This document shows positions 1 through 9,173 of a stretch of DNA of 64,000 nt, in pieces. The first letter of the stretch is position 1. Each line of letters starts with the position of its first letter. A program made the translations under genes and the position numbers. The notes beneath the pieces were generated by a model. The model saw only the letters and a program-made list of their open reading frames with translations, was not told the DNA's origin and searched no databases. This DNA is from Ruegeria arenilitoris (GTDB taxonomy: Bacteria; Pseudomonadota; Alphaproteobacteria; Rhodobacterales; Rhodobacteraceae): NCBI RefSeq assembly GCF_013032445.1, contig NZ_WQCA01000002.1, positions 342,326-406,325 of the forward strand, given 5' to 3'.

Positions 1-197
1 GGTTTTTCGTCCAATTTCAACTAAGAGCCGCTTGAACTTCCTCAGCTATCGTCGGATAGTGTAGTTGGCCTGAGGCGTAGGCCGGTGTGCCCGCCATGCG
101 AAGCAAAGCAACGCGAAATAAATTTTTTGGATACCATGCCGTTGGCAGGGTCCGATAAGCAGCGGGCACCTTTTCGGATCCAGTTCGGATATGGATC

Positions 198-830
198 ATG
201 AAACCGACACATTCACTAAAAAAACTGAAAGAACTGTCAAAGCGCTATGCACGAGCGCAGCAGGTTCCTTTGCACCAAGCACGTGACTTTGTTGCCAGGC
301 AGCTTGGGTTCCCACATTGGAACGACGTCACAAAGGAGCACAGAACAGGTTGGCTTCCAACGCAGGCGCAACTGTCGAGCATCGAAAGCCTGCTCATAAA
401 CTCTCTTCCGGGAGATGAAGCTGGCCGACCCAAACATGGCTCTTATATTCAAACCTCGATTTTCGAAAACGATGTTCAACACGGAAAGATCGACGGGCAC
501 GAATACCAAATCTCAGTTTCACTGGGCGATGTTCATTTGTACGGGACAGGATGGCACCTTTACGTGCCGGAAGCACCGAACAAGGCACCTCGCCTTGAGA
601 TCGCTGAACAGATCGAACAAGAGGCACCCGTTCACGAACCGCAATTTCAGAAACAGGCACTTAGTATTGCACTCAAACGGGCGGAGCAAGTTCGTGCCGG
701 TATTGCATCTGACTGGCCGAGACGATCTACAAAACCTGACAAAGAAGGTGTCGCCCGTCATCCGATAAATGGCGCTGAGTCGAATAAATGGTATTGCCTG
801 CATTGTAATTCATCGATGACGGGCAAATAG
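198..830 (+). CDS. Hypothetical zinc-ribbon protein, N-terminal part (ends at in-frame TAG)
   Basis: A 210-residue protein of unknown function. Its basic N-terminus (about residues 6-50, SLKKLKELSKRYAR then LGFPHWNDV) resembles a short helical module seen at the start of uncharacterised proteins in Rhodobacteraceae; that resemblance is from memory. The last residues contain CLHC, the first half of a zinc ribbon, and the frame then stops at TAG 828-830. The same frame stays open after the stop as far as 1346 and supplies the second CxxC (CPTC, codons 852-863), so this is most likely the front part of one protein of about 380 residues broken by a nonsense mutation. The ATG at 198 has no strong ribosome-binding site. 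Confidence 0.6.
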   Translation: MKPTHSLKKLKELSKRYARAQQVPLHQARDFVARQLGFPHWNDVTKEHRTGWLPTQAQLSSIESLLINSLPGDEAGRPKHGSYIQTSIFENDVQHGKIDGHEYQISVSLGDVHLYGTGWHLYVPEAPNKAPRLEIAEQIEQEAPVHEPQFQKQALSIALKRAEQVRAGIASDWPRRSTKPDKEGVARHPINGAESNKWYCLHCNSSMTGK

Positions 831-887
831 ATTGCGAAGAGCCTTTGGCATTGCCCAACTTGTGGCGCCTCTCCGCTCGATATCCAC

Positions 888-1346
888 GTGAACGCTTGGT
901 GGCTTGAAGATGGTGATGCAAGACCCGAACCAATCGCGGACAAAGACATTCCCCGGAGGCCTGACTTGGTTGTCGATGTCAGAGACACACGGCTGAAATT
1001 AGAGCTCAATCCCGAAAAAATTACGCTGTTGATCCGAAGCGCACTTGTAGAAGACGCTTCAAACGCAAGCGAGCGTTTAGGTGCTCTATTTGCAGATATC
1101 AACGTTCATGAAGACAATGACGTCTGCATCACCCTTGATGTAGACCTTTGGCCGGAACTGAAGGAACCTGTGTCCGCTCTAGCAGTAGCGGCTCTTCTAG
1201 GAGTGAAGGTGGAGCAAGAGATTTGCTTACGAGAGTTGCCTTTTGCTTGGCCTGGTTTGGGTGAGCACACTTCCAGTACTGTGGAGTACACGGAAATGAT
1301 GCTCAAAGCTTACGCCAGCCAAAGGTCAGATAAAGCCGTCGAATAG
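888..1346 (+). CDS. Hypothetical zinc-ribbon protein, C-terminal part (same frame as 198-830)
   Basis: This continues the frame of the upstream piece. Codons 831-887 between the TAG and the first possible start (GTG 888) encode a stretch containing HCPTCG, the second half of the zinc ribbon. The remaining 152 residues are acidic and mixed alpha/beta, with no motif I recognise. Whether the piece is translated on its own is doubtful, because the GTG has no visible ribosome-binding site. I regard 198-1346 as one interrupted gene of unknown function; a sequencing error at 828-830 would also explain it. Confidence 0.5.
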   Translation: MNAWWLEDGDARPEPIADKDIPRRPDLVVDVRDTRLKLELNPEKITLLIRSALVEDASNASERLGALFADINVHEDNDVCITLDVDLWPELKEPVSALAVAALLGVKVEQEICLRELPFAWPGLGEHTSSTVEYTEMMLKAYASQRSDKAVE

Positions 1347-1357
1347 CCAAAGATCGG

Positions 1358-1385
1358 AAGGCTGTAGGATGTTTCCTGCAGCCTT
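1358..1385 (+). terminator. Hairpin after the zinc-ribbon gene
   Basis: Inverted repeat AAGGCTG-T-AGGA / TCCT-G-CAGCCTT with a 4-base loop, 12 bases after the stop codon at 1346. Only a short T-run (CGCCTTT) follows, so it is a weak intrinsic-terminator candidate. Confidence 0.45.
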
Positions 1386-1460
1386 CGCCTTTAGGAAACT
1401 GAAACGCTGAACACCACACCAAAGGTGCTTGGCTATGAGCACTTAGCGAGGAAACCGGGC

Positions 1461-2306
1461 ATGCTGTGCAAAATAGGCGACGTTGAAGTTTGGCGCATTC
1501 TGGAGATCCACGCCCCTTTCCTGACCACAGAAGAGCTGTTTCCAACTGCGGGGCCGGATGTCCGGGCCATTGTCGAGGCGCATGTGCCCGGCGGTGTTTG
1601 CGAACAGTCCGGGAGGTTGATCCTGCCGGTTCAGGGTTTTCTGCTGAAAACACCCACGCATAACATTCTGGTCGACAGTTGCGTCGGCAATGACAAGACC
1701 GCGCCTCGACATCCCGACTGGAATAGACGATCAAGCACACGCTTTATGGCAAGCCTCACGGCTGCAGGGTTGGATGTGGGGGATGTCGACTATGTTCTGT
1801 GCACTCATCTGCACGTCGACCATGTCGGCTGGAACACGCGGCTTGAGGACGGGCGCTGGGTGCCCACCTTTCCGAACGCGCGCTACCTGATGCCCGCGGC
1901 GGACGAGGCGTATCAGCTCGAGGATAACAGCGATCTCTATTTGGAAAGCGTTCTACCTGTCATCGAAGCCGGACAGGCGGAACTTGTAGCGACCGGACAT
2001 ATGCTAGGCGATTATATCACCTTGATGCCCACACCGGGCCATACACCCGGCCACGTCTCGGTCGAGATCAACAGCGGAGATCAGCGTGCTCTGATTACGG
2101 GAGATGCGATCCACACAACCGCGCAGTGCTGGCACCCGGAATGGCACTTCAAGTTCGACTCCGATGCAGAAATGGCCGTAACCTCTCGCCGGAGACTGCT
2201 GGAAAGCGCCTCGGAAACTGGGTGCCTTGTGCTTGGGAACCACTTCGCCTTGCCCTCATTGGGTCGGATTAAAGAGGACAAGGGCGCGTTTCGCTGGGAA
2301 GAGTAG
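1461..2306 (+). CDS. MBL-fold metallo-hydrolase
   Basis: A 281-residue metallo-beta-lactamase-fold hydrolase. The metal-binding motif HLHVDHVGW (HxHxDH) is present. Further metal-ligand positions are suggested by the TPGHTPGH segment, an aspartate in ITGDAIH, and the late LGNHFALPS. The substrate cannot be told from sequence; the fold covers lactonases, thioesterases and similar hydrolases, and quorum-quenching lactonase-like proteins share this layout. I chose ATG 1461 because GCGAGGA lies about 8 bases upstream; a GTG at 1425 would add 12 residues without such a site. There is no signal peptide, so it is probably cytoplasmic. It stands alone between a hypothetical gene and a tRNA. Confidence 0.85.
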   Translation: MLCKIGDVEVWRILEIHAPFLTTEELFPTAGPDVRAIVEAHVPGGVCEQSGRLILPVQGFLLKTPTHNILVDSCVGNDKTAPRHPDWNRRSSTRFMASLTAAGLDVGDVDYVLCTHLHVDHVGWNTRLEDGRWVPTFPNARYLMPAADEAYQLEDNSDLYLESVLPVIEAGQAELVATGHMLGDYITLMPTPGHTPGHVSVEINSGDQRALITGDAIHTTAQCWHPEWHFKFDSDAEMAVTSRRRLLESASETGCLVLGNHFALPSLGRIKEDKGAFRWEE

Positions 2307-2504
2307 ATCGGCAAGAAAGCTGGCTCAAACAATCAAACACATGACCTGCGAGGGCAAAGGGCAAGAACCTCAGCAATCGTGATCCCAAATGCCAGGCAGC
2401 AAGTTTGTTCACGTTCTGATCTTAAGAACCACCGTCAGAAGAGCGAATTCGCAAGCTTATGCTCCAAATTCGCACTCTTATGGTTCATTCACAATTGAAA
2501 AAAG

Positions 2505-2580
2505 TGGTGAGCCGTGCAGGATTCGAACCTGCGACCCACTGATTAAAAGTCAGTTGCTCTACCAACTGAGCTAACGGCCC
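2505..2580 (-). tRNA. tRNA-Lys (anticodon TTT)
   Basis: On the minus strand a complete 76-base cloverleaf: acceptor GGGCCGT pairs with ACGGCTC (one G-U pair), D-loop TAGCTCAGTTGGTAGAGC, anticodon loop CTTTTAA giving anticodon TTT, T-loop GGTTCGAATCC, and an encoded CCA at 2505-2507. Confidence 0.97.
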
Positions 2581-2792
2581 ACTCTTTTGTTTGGATCTTG
2601 TCGATCCGTGGCGCTCTCTAAGGCATTTTCCCGACCGGGTGCAAGTCCTTATTTTACGCCTCGTTTCGCCTTAACTTAACTTGTTTCCAGCGTCCCGATA
2701 GGCGGCCTAATTAGGCAGGTGGCGCGGGGGGGTCAACCCCTTTTTTCAGGAATCTTCACCGCAGGGTGGATTCCTTTCCAACGCAGGGTTAT

Positions 2793-3635
2793 ATGCGCGC
2801 CATGCAACGAATACTGACCTCCGGTTTGCCCTTCATGAAAATGCATGGGCTGGGCAATGACTTTGTCATTGTCGATGCGCGCGCGCAAAGCGTTGAGATT
2901 ACACCCGCCCTGGCGCGGGGAATCGGACATCGGCAGTTCGGTGTCGGATTCGATCAGCTGGCCGTGATCAAAAACGGCGAATCGGATGCCCATCTGGTGT
3001 TCTACAATGCCGACGGATCGACTTCGGCCGCCTGTGGGAATGCCACACGCTGTATTGCGCGTTTCCTGATGGAGGAAACCGGCAAATCCAAGCTGACGCT
3101 GACCACCGAACGCGGCACCCTGTATGCACGCGATGCAGGCGAGGGGCTGACCTCGGTCAACATGGGCGCGCCGCAACTCGACTGGAAAGCAATCCCGCTG
3201 GCCGAAGAGGTCGACACGCTGGAACTACCGATCGAGGGCGGACCGACTGCCACCGGGATGGGCAATCCGCATTGCACCTTCTTTGTTGAGGACGCCGAGG
3301 CCATCCCGCTCACAGAATTCGGTGCGCGCTACGAATACCACCCGCTGTACCCCGAGCGCACGAACGTGCAGGTGGCGCAGGTTATCGGCCCTGACCATAT
3401 CCGCATGCGGGTGTGGGAACGCGGCGTAGGCATCACGCTGGCTTCGGGATCGTCTTCCTGTGCAACCGCCGTTGCCGCCGCACGGCGGGGCCTGACCGGG
3501 CGTAAGGTCCAGATCGACCTAGACGGCGGCACCATCTGGATCGACTGGCGCGAGGATGGCGTCTGGATGACCGGGCCCACGTGTCACGTATTCTCGGGCA
3601 CCCTGACACCCGAGTTTCTGAGGACGTTGGGATGA
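2793..3635 (+). CDS. dapF: Diaminopimelate epimerase (catalytic Cys to Ser variant)
   Basis: Converts LL- to meso-diaminopimelate for lysine and peptidoglycan synthesis, using two active-site cysteines as acid and base. The substrate-binding start FMKMHGLGNDFV and the first catalytic block AACGNATR (Cys81) are intact. The second block, which in characterised DapF reads like ERGxGET-ACGSGAC, here reads ERGVGITLASGSSSC. Ser218 occupies the catalytic cysteine position and the Glu of GET is Ile. Length is 280 residues, near the family's 275. The start is uncertain: ATG 2793 and ATG 2802 are both plausible, and ATG 2766 would make it unusually long. Its TGA overlaps the mtaB ATG, so the two are probably co-transcribed. 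Assignment to the family is firm; full epimerase activity is less so. Confidence 0.9.
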   Translation: MRAMQRILTSGLPFMKMHGLGNDFVIVDARAQSVEITPALARGIGHRQFGVGFDQLAVIKNGESDAHLVFYNADGSTSAACGNATRCIARFLMEETGKSKLTLTTERGTLYARDAGEGLTSVNMGAPQLDWKAIPLAEEVDTLELPIEGGPTATGMGNPHCTFFVEDAEAIPLTEFGARYEYHPLYPERTNVQVAQVIGPDHIRMRVWERGVGITLASGSSSCATAVAAARRGLTGRKVQIDLDGGTIWIDWREDGVWMTGPTCHVFSGTLTPEFLRTLG

Positions 3636-4888
3636 GTGCACCCAAATTCACCACGCTGGGTTGCCGCCTGAACGCCTATGAAACCGAGGCGATGAAAGAA
3701 CTGTCGCAACAGGCCGGCCTGACCGATGCGGTTGTGGTGAATACCTGCGCTGTCACGGCCGAGGCGGTGCGCAAGGCGCGGCAGGAGATTCGTAAACTGC
3801 GGCGCGAAAACCCCAACGCAAGGCTGATCGTGACAGGATGTGCGGCTCAGACCGAGCCCGAAACATTCTCACGGATGGACGAAGTCGATGCTGTCATCGG
3901 TAACACCGAGAAAATGCAGCCCGACACCTGGAAAGGGATGGCGGCGGATTTCATCGGCCAGACCGAAGCGGTGCAGGTCGACGACATCATGTCGGTCACC
4001 GAAACCGCCGGTCATCTGATCGACGGGTTCGGAACCCGCTCACGCGCTTATGTGCAGGTCCAGAACGGCTGCGATCACCGTTGCACCTTCTGCATCATTC
4101 CTTACGGCCGCGGCAACTCTCGCAGTGTCCCAGCGGGCGTGGTGGTGGACCAGATCAAGAGGCTGGTGGATAGAGGCTATAACGAAGTTGTTCTGACCGG
4201 CGTTGACCTGACCTCGTGGGGTGCAGACCTGCCCGCAAAGCCCAAGCTGGGCGATCTGGTCATGCGCATCCTGAAACTGGTGCCCGACCTGCCGCGCCTG
4301 CGGATCAGCTCGATCGACTCGATCGAAGTGGATGAAAACCTGATGCAGGCCATCGCGACCGAGCCGCGCCTGATGCCGCATCTACACCTGTCGCTGCAAC
4401 ACGGGGACGACCTGATCCTGAAACGGATGAAACGCCGCCACCTGCGCGATGATGCCATCCGTTTCACTCAAGAGGCCCGCAAATTGCGCCCCGAGATGAC
4501 CTTTGGCGCCGACATCATCGCGGGTTTTCCGACCGAATCCGAGGCGCATTTCGAGAACTCTCTGAAGCTGGTCACCGACTGCGATCTGACCTGGCTGCAC
4601 GTCTTCCCCTATTCCAAACGCGAAGGCACCCCAGCAGCCCGGATACCGCAGCAGATCAACGGCACCATCATCAAGGACCGCGCCGCCCGTCTGCGTGCCG
4701 CGGGTGAAGCTCAGATCGCTAAACACCTGAGAGCCCAAGTTGGCGAAACCCATCACATCCTGATGGAAAACCCGCATATGGGCCGCACCGAACAATTCAC
4801 CGAGGTTACGTTCAGCGCCCCTCAAACCGAAGGGCAGATCGTCTCGGCCAGAATTTCCGGTCATACGAACACCCAACTGACTGCCTGA
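3632..4888 (+). CDS. mtaB: tRNA threonylcarbamoyladenosine methylthiotransferase MtaB
   Basis: A radical-SAM enzyme that converts t6A37 to ms2t6A37 in tRNAs reading ANN codons. The N-terminal UPF0004 domain (about residues 1-120) carries the auxiliary-cluster cysteines in TLGCRLN, VNTCAVT and TGCAAQ. The radical-SAM core has CDHRCTFCIIPYGRG (CxxxCxxC), followed by a C-terminal TRAM-like region. Length of 418 residues matches the family. ATG 3632 overlaps the dapF stop as ATGA, which decides the start; an upstream in-frame ATG would lie inside dapF. Confidence 0.95.
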   Translation: MSAPKFTTLGCRLNAYETEAMKELSQQAGLTDAVVVNTCAVTAEAVRKARQEIRKLRRENPNARLIVTGCAAQTEPETFSRMDEVDAVIGNTEKMQPDTWKGMAADFIGQTEAVQVDDIMSVTETAGHLIDGFGTRSRAYVQVQNGCDHRCTFCIIPYGRGNSRSVPAGVVVDQIKRLVDRGYNEVVLTGVDLTSWGADLPAKPKLGDLVMRILKLVPDLPRLRISSIDSIEVDENLMQAIATEPRLMPHLHLSLQHGDDLILKRMKRRHLRDDAIRFTQEARKLRPEMTFGADIIAGFPTESEAHFENSLKLVTDCDLTWLHVFPYSKREGTPAARIPQQINGTIIKDRAARLRAAGEAQIAKHLRAQVGETHHILMENPHMGRTEQFTEVTFSAPQTEGQIVSARISGHTNTQLTA

Positions 4889-4900
4889 GCGGGACCTTGC

Positions 4901-5314
4901 TCAACTGGTGACAGCTGATACAGCGGCGGTGTCGTAGAATTCCTCGTATTCGCAGACCAATCCGTCGCGAAACCGGCAGATGATTACAATCGGTGTTTCC
5001 ACCCTCTTGCCGGACGCCTTGTGCGTCCAGGCGCATTCACCGATCCCGACAACTCGATCATCCTGTGCGATAGTGTCTTTCAAAGTCCAGTGTTCCATTT
5101 CGAACGCGGCTGTCAGGTCTTCTAGATATTCCCGCATCTCAGCCCTGCCATCGCGCGAGCAACTGAAATCCAACCCGTACTTTCCCCGGCCCAGCGAGCG
5201 CATACACAGATCCTCGGTTGTGTACTTTTCCCACATCCCCACGTCCGAGGCCTTACAGTCGTTCCATTCCTCAAAAGCCTTCCACATCTTTTTGACATTG
5301 TTCTGCGTGTCCAT
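4901..5314 (-). CDS. NTF2-like / SnoaL-like protein
   Basis: A 137-residue single-domain protein with the look of the NTF2/SnoaL alpha-beta cone-barrel family: N-terminal helices (VKKMWKAFEEWN), a Y-T-E-D-L segment, then a curved sheet ending in VIICRFRDGLVCEYEEFYD. Members include isomerases, hydrolases and ligand-binding proteins, so no reaction is assigned. ATG 5312-5314 was chosen because GGGAGAGCGGGTT precedes it; a longer frame adds 15 residues without such a site. It faces mtaB tail to tail. Confidence 0.75.
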   Translation of the reverse strand: MDTQNNVKKMWKAFEEWNDCKASDVGMWEKYTTEDLCMRSLGRGKYGLDFSCSRDGRAEMREYLEDLTAAFEMEHWTLKDTIAQDDRVVGIGECAWTHKASGKRVETPIVIICRFRDGLVCEYEEFYDTAAVSAVTS

Positions 5315-5402
5315 AACCCGCTCTCCCAAATGAATTGCGCTAAAAATACATGCCCTCAAAGCATTCAGGGCGGGGTGAGTATAGCATCCTGAAACTCACA
5401 AA

Positions 5403-5434
5403 CAAAAAAAGGCCCGGCGCAAAGCACCGGGCCT
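5403..5434 (-). terminator. Rho-independent terminator of the petABC operon
   Basis: Stem AGGCCCGG / CCGGGCCT with loop TGCTTTGCG. On the minus strand it is followed by seven T residues. It lies about 25 bases after the petC stop codon. Confidence 0.9.
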
Positions 5435-5458
5435 CTATGAATTCATGGGAAAAAGCGA

Positions 5459-6244
5459 TCAGGCGGTCTTTTTGCCCTTCACGGCTGCCCAAAGGCGCTT
5501 GTTGACAAGGTACAGCAGCACCGACAGCAGCGACAGGAAGATGACGCCGACGAAGCCCGAGTATTTGCGCTCCATCATCTTCGGCTCGGCCGTCCACATC
5601 AGGAAGGCAGCGATATCCTCGGACATGGCTTCAACTGTGGCCGGGTGACCATCGGTGAACTCAACCTGATCTTCGGCCAGCGGCGGTGCCATCGAAATCC
5701 AGCCGCCGGGGAAGGCGGTGTTTTCGTAAAGAACCGTACCGGCTTCTTCTTTTTCATGGCCGGTATAGCCATCCAGCAACGAGGCGATGTATTCCGCGCC
5801 ACCCATACCTTTGAAGAACTGGTTGATACCCAGACCGTACGGGCCGTGGAACCCGGCGCGGGCCTTGGCCATCAGGCTCAGGTCCGGTGCGCCGACGCCG
5901 TCATTGGCCGGGAAGTGATCGGTCGGGATCGCCGGGCGGAAATCGTCCAGCTCAGGATCGAACACTTCGAAGTTGCCCGCCGCATAGGCGATGACTTCTT
6001 CTTCCGAATAGCCCAGATCTTCCAGCGTCCGCAGGGGTACGTATTTCAGACCGTGGCAGGCCGCGCAAACCTCGGTATAGACCTGAAGGCCACGCTGCAG
6101 CTGGTTCTTGTCCCAAGTGCCGAAGGGGCCTTCGAAGGAGAAGCTGAAGTCCTCGATATGCTGCTCGCCACCACCTGCTGCGAAAGACGCAGCAGGAGCA
6201 AGGGCCAGAGCAAACGCGGCACCGATTGCAAGTTTCTTGAACAT
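5459..6244 (-). CDS. petC: Cytochrome c1 of the bc1 complex
   Basis: The heme-bearing subunit of ubiquinol-cytochrome c reductase. It passes electrons from the Rieske protein to soluble cytochrome c. A signal peptide (residues 1-22, cleaved after ASFA) sends the globular domain to the periplasm, and the heme motif CAACH is at residues 60-64. A C-terminal anchor ([17 protein letters not shown]) is followed by a positive tail. Length of 261 residues fits the bacterial form. It is the last gene of petA-petB-petC, 17 bases after petB, and is followed by a strong terminator. Confidence 0.97.
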   Translation of the reverse strand: MFKKLAIGAAFALALAPAASFAAGGGEQHIEDFSFSFEGPFGTWDKNQLQRGLQVYTEVCAACHGLKYVPLRTLEDLGYSEEEVIAYAAGNFEVFDPELDDFRPAIPTDHFPANDGVGAPDLSLMAKARAGFHGPYGLGINQFFKGMGGAEYIASLLDGYTGHEKEEAGTVLYENTAFPGGWISMAPPLAEDQVEFTDGHPATVEAMSEDIAAFLMWTAEPKMMERKYSGFVGVIFLSLLSVLLYLVNKRLWAAVKGKKTA

Positions 6245-6261
6245 GATTCCGGTCCCTCTTC

Positions 6262-7593
6262 TTACTCGGCCGGCGTGGCGTCGGCGTCAGCCTTGCCATA
6301 ATGCGCGTTGAAGTCTTCTTCGATGGTCTCGGGCTGGGCCAAAGGCTTCTCGATCACACCGAGGATCGGCAGGATCACGAAGAAATAGGCGAACCAGTAG
6401 GCGGACGCGATCAGCGAGAAAGTCGCGTAGGGCTCTTCCGCGGGCATCGCACCCAGCCACATCAGGGCAAAGAAGTCGATGACCAGCAGGTAGAACCACC
6501 ATTTGAACATCGGACGGTACTTGCCCGAACGCACGCTCGAGGTGTCCAGCCAGGGCGCAAGGGCCATGGCCAGGATCGCACCGAACATAGCGATCACACC
6601 AAAGAACTTGGCGTCGACGATGCCACCGGTGATGAAGCTGGCGAACTGAACAACCCAAACTTCACCGGTGAAGGCACGCAGGATCGCGTAGAACGGCAGG
6701 AAGTACCATTCGGGCACGATGTGTGCAGGCGTAACCAGCGGGTTGGCTTCGATGTAGTTGTCCGGGTGGCCCAGATAGTTCGGCATGAAGCCGACAACCG
6801 CCCAGAACACGACCAGGATCACGGCCAGTGCGAACAGGTCCTTGATCACGAAGTAGGGCCAGAACGGCAGGGTGTCTTTCTCGGCCTCGGCCTTTGAGCC
6901 GCGACGCACATCCACACCCGTGGGGTTGTTGTTGCCGGTGGTGTGGAAGGCCCAGATGTGCACGATTACCAGCGCCGCAATAACGAACGGCAGCAGGTAG
7001 TGCAGCGAGAAGAAGCGGTTCAGCGTGGCGTTGTCCACCGCGGGTCCGCCCAGCAACCAGGTCTGGATCGCTTCACCCACAAACGGGATCGCGCCAAACA
7101 GGCCGGTGATCACGGTCGCACCCCAGAAGGACATCTGACCCCAGGGCAGAACATAACCCATGAACGCGGTGCCCATCATCATCAGGTAAATGAGCATACC
7201 AACGATCCACGTGATCTCACGCGGGGCTTTGTACGAGCCGTAGAACAGGCCACGGAAGATGTGGATGTAAACCGCGACAAAGAACAGCGACGCGCCGTTC
7301 ATGTGCAGATAGCGCAGCATATAGCCGCCATTCACGTTGCGCATGATGTGCTCGATGCTGGCAAAGGCCAGATCAACATGCGGGGTGTAGTGCATCACCA
7401 GAACGATACCGGTGACGATTTGCAACGCTAGGCAGAACGCTAGGACGATGCCCCAGATCCACCACCAGTTCAGGTTCTTGGGGGTGGGGATCATGATGGT
7501 GTCGTAGATCAGGCCGACAATCGGCAGGCGGCTGTTCAGCCACTTTTCGCCGTTTGTCTTCGGCTCGTAATGATCGTGGGGAATTCCGGACAT
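6262..7593 (-). CDS. petB: Cytochrome b of the bc1 complex
   Basis: The membrane core of the bc1 complex, carrying hemes bL and bH and the two quinone sites. It is 443 residues with eight predicted membrane helices. Visible landmarks are the first heme-histidine region ([24 protein letters not shown]), the Qo-site PEWYF, and the [11 protein letters not shown] loop. ATG 7591-7593 was chosen because GGGAGACCCAACTT precedes it and [12 protein letters not shown] matches the usual bacterial N-terminus; a longer frame running back toward petA has no better site. It lies 14 bases after petA. Confidence 0.97.
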   Translation of the reverse strand: MSGIPHDHYEPKTNGEKWLNSRLPIVGLIYDTIMIPTPKNLNWWWIWGIVLAFCLALQIVTGIVLVMHYTPHVDLAFASIEHIMRNVNGGYMLRYLHMNGASLFFVAVYIHIFRGLFYGSYKAPREITWIVGMLIYLMMMGTAFMGYVLPWGQMSFWGATVITGLFGAIPFVGEAIQTWLLGGPAVDNATLNRFFSLHYLLPFVIAALVIVHIWAFHTTGNNNPTGVDVRRGSKAEAEKDTLPFWPYFVIKDLFALAVILVVFWAVVGFMPNYLGHPDNYIEANPLVTPAHIVPEWYFLPFYAILRAFTGEVWVVQFASFITGGIVDAKFFGVIAMFGAILAMALAPWLDTSSVRSGKYRPMFKWWFYLLVIDFFALMWLGAMPAEEPYATFSLIASAYWFAYFFVILPILGVIEKPLAQPETIEEDFNAHYGKADADATPAE

Positions 7594-7607
7594 AAGTTGG
7601 GTCTCCC

Positions 7608-8192
7608 TTAGCCGAGCTTGATGGTGCTGTTGTCCACCCATTCAGCGGGCGGGACGGGCAGGTTTTCAGGCGCGGGGCCTTTACGAATACGTCCGGCTAG
7701 ATCGTAGTGCGATCCGTGGCAGGGGCAAAACCAGCCACCAAAATCACCGGCATCGCCCAAAGGCACACAGCCCAGGTGGGTACACACGCCCATCTGAACG
7801 ATCCATGCGCCCGCTCCTTCGCCTTCAGGCGATGGCATTACGCGGTTGGCATCGGTCGCCGGAGCGTCCGCATTCAGGTTGAAGTTGCGCGCCAGCGGGT
7901 CAGGCAGGGCGCCAACGCCTTCGGCATCCTGTTCCTGCGCTTTCTGGATCTCTGCACCGGTGCGGTGACGGATGAACACGGGTTTGCCCAGCCATTTCAC
8001 GGTCAGCTGCGTACCCGGCTCAACGCCGCTCACGTCCACGCGGATTGAGGACAGCGCCTGAACGTCTGCCGATGGGTTCATTTGGTTGATCAGGGGCCAT
8101 ACGGCTGCACCCGTCGCAACGACACCTGCGCCGCCAGCGACGTAGTAGAGGAAATCTCTGCGGGTGCCTTCGTTGTCTTCTGCGTGGGACAC
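7608..8192 (-). CDS. petA: Rieske iron-sulfur subunit of the bc1 complex
   Basis: The [2Fe-2S] subunit that takes electrons from ubiquinol at the Qo site. A Tat-type anchor (TRRDFLYY at residues 10-17, then a hydrophobic helix) keeps the protein in the membrane. The cluster motifs CTHLGC (137-142) and CPCHGSH (156-162) are both intact. GTG 8190-8192 was taken as the start because GGAGAAAACCTC precedes it; the frame is open for 13 more codons upstream, with no conserved sequence. It is the first gene of petABC, and the long region upstream should hold the operon promoter. Confidence 0.95.
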   Translation of the reverse strand: MSHAEDNEGTRRDFLYYVAGGAGVVATGAAVWPLINQMNPSADVQALSSIRVDVSGVEPGTQLTVKWLGKPVFIRHRTGAEIQKAQEQDAEGVGALPDPLARNFNLNADAPATDANRVMPSPEGEGAGAWIVQMGVCTHLGCVPLGDAGDFGGWFCPCHGSHYDLAGRIRKGPAPENLPVPPAEWVDNSTIKLG

Positions 8193-8676
8193 GAGGTTTT
8201 CTCCGATTCCGGCGCCCGCGGTTGCGGGCAAACATGCATCAGCACCGCATCAAAGCGGCGTCTCATCGCGGCTATCTAGCCGGGAGAAATCGGTTCGTCC
8301 AGCGGTCATAGGCGCGCACTACGCCGCATCTGGGCATTCATGTCACAACGAAGGGGTGATTTTTCAAGTTTTGGACAGGTTTAAGCGGGGAAATCCGCCG
8401 ATCACTGGAAGCCGGGGCCAATGTGATTCGCGTCAGATGCGCCGCGCCGGGAAAACCCCGCCTGGCCCGTTTCCATCTGACCGGCGATGTCGGATCTGCA
8501 AGATTCTGACCCAGTTTCGCCACGCAAATTTCACCTTTCTGGAAATCTGTGACCGCGAAAAAACTGAGTTAAAAATAGATATTTTATAGGGGCTTACCCG
8601 GGTCTGATTTCGATTGCACTTTTAACGGGAATCTACGAAGGGCCGGATAAATCCCAACCTCAGCAGGACGTTTTCC
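8193..8676 (+). promoter_or_regulatory. Divergent intergenic region between petA and a cytochrome c gene
   Basis: A 484-base stretch with no convincing gene. It must hold the promoter of petABC (minus strand) and that of the cytochrome c gene (plus strand). An AT-rich patch around 8565-8590 (GTTAAAAATAGATATTTTATAG) is the likeliest promoter or leader of the plus-strand gene. No clear -35/-10 pair or regulator palindrome could be fixed by eye. Confidence 0.4.
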
Positions 8677-9123
8677 ATGCCAAAACTCATTCCAACTGCG
8701 TTGTCTCTTACAATTGCCCTAGCGTCACATGCCGCAGCCGCCGGCGACCCGGCCAAAGGCGAAAAACTCTATAACCGCTGCTCTTCCTGTCATGCGATCA
8801 TTAAAGATGGCGAGGTTCTCGTCAAAGGCGGCATCACCGGGCCGAATCTCTTTGGTGTTGTCGGCCGCGTCGCCGGAGCCGAGAATGACTACCGCTACGG
8901 TAGCGAGCGTCTGCCCGTCGGCATGTTCACCGATGACATGATCCGCGCCGGCGAAGAGGGTCTGGTCTGGACCCAGGAAAACATCGCCGCCTATTCGCAG
9001 GATCCGATCGGTTTCATTCGGGAATATCTGAATGACGAGACCGCGCGCCCGAACATGAGCGTGAAGCTGAAAAAAGGCGCCGACGACATCGCCGCCTATC
9101 TCGCCACCTTCAGCGCCCCTTGA
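8677..9123 (+). CDS. Periplasmic c-type cytochrome
   Basis: A 148-residue monoheme cytochrome c of the class I, c2-like type. It has a signal peptide (residues 1-22), a CSSCH heme site at 35-39, and a probable methionine ligand in RPNMSVK near residue 125. The 90-residue spacing suits the larger c2-type fold. It is divergent from petABC, so a role as electron acceptor of the bc1 complex or a relative of it is a reasonable inference, though other roles are possible. ATG 8677 lies about 9 bases after AGCAGGACG. Confidence 0.85.
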   Translation: MPKLIPTALSLTIALASHAAAAGDPAKGEKLYNRCSSCHAIIKDGEVLVKGGITGPNLFGVVGRVAGAENDYRYGSERLPVGMFTDDMIRAGEEGLVWTQENIAAYSQDPIGFIREYLNDETARPNMSVKLKKGADDIAAYLATFSAP

Positions 9124-9173
9124 CCCACCATGCGCTGGCCCTGCACGTCACGGCCAGCGCATCTGAATCAGGG

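Noticed and set aside
17..199. A 60-codon minus-strand frame at the window start.
   Set aside because: No ribosome-binding site and no recognised sequence. It may be the end of a decayed gene outside the window, but nothing supports it.
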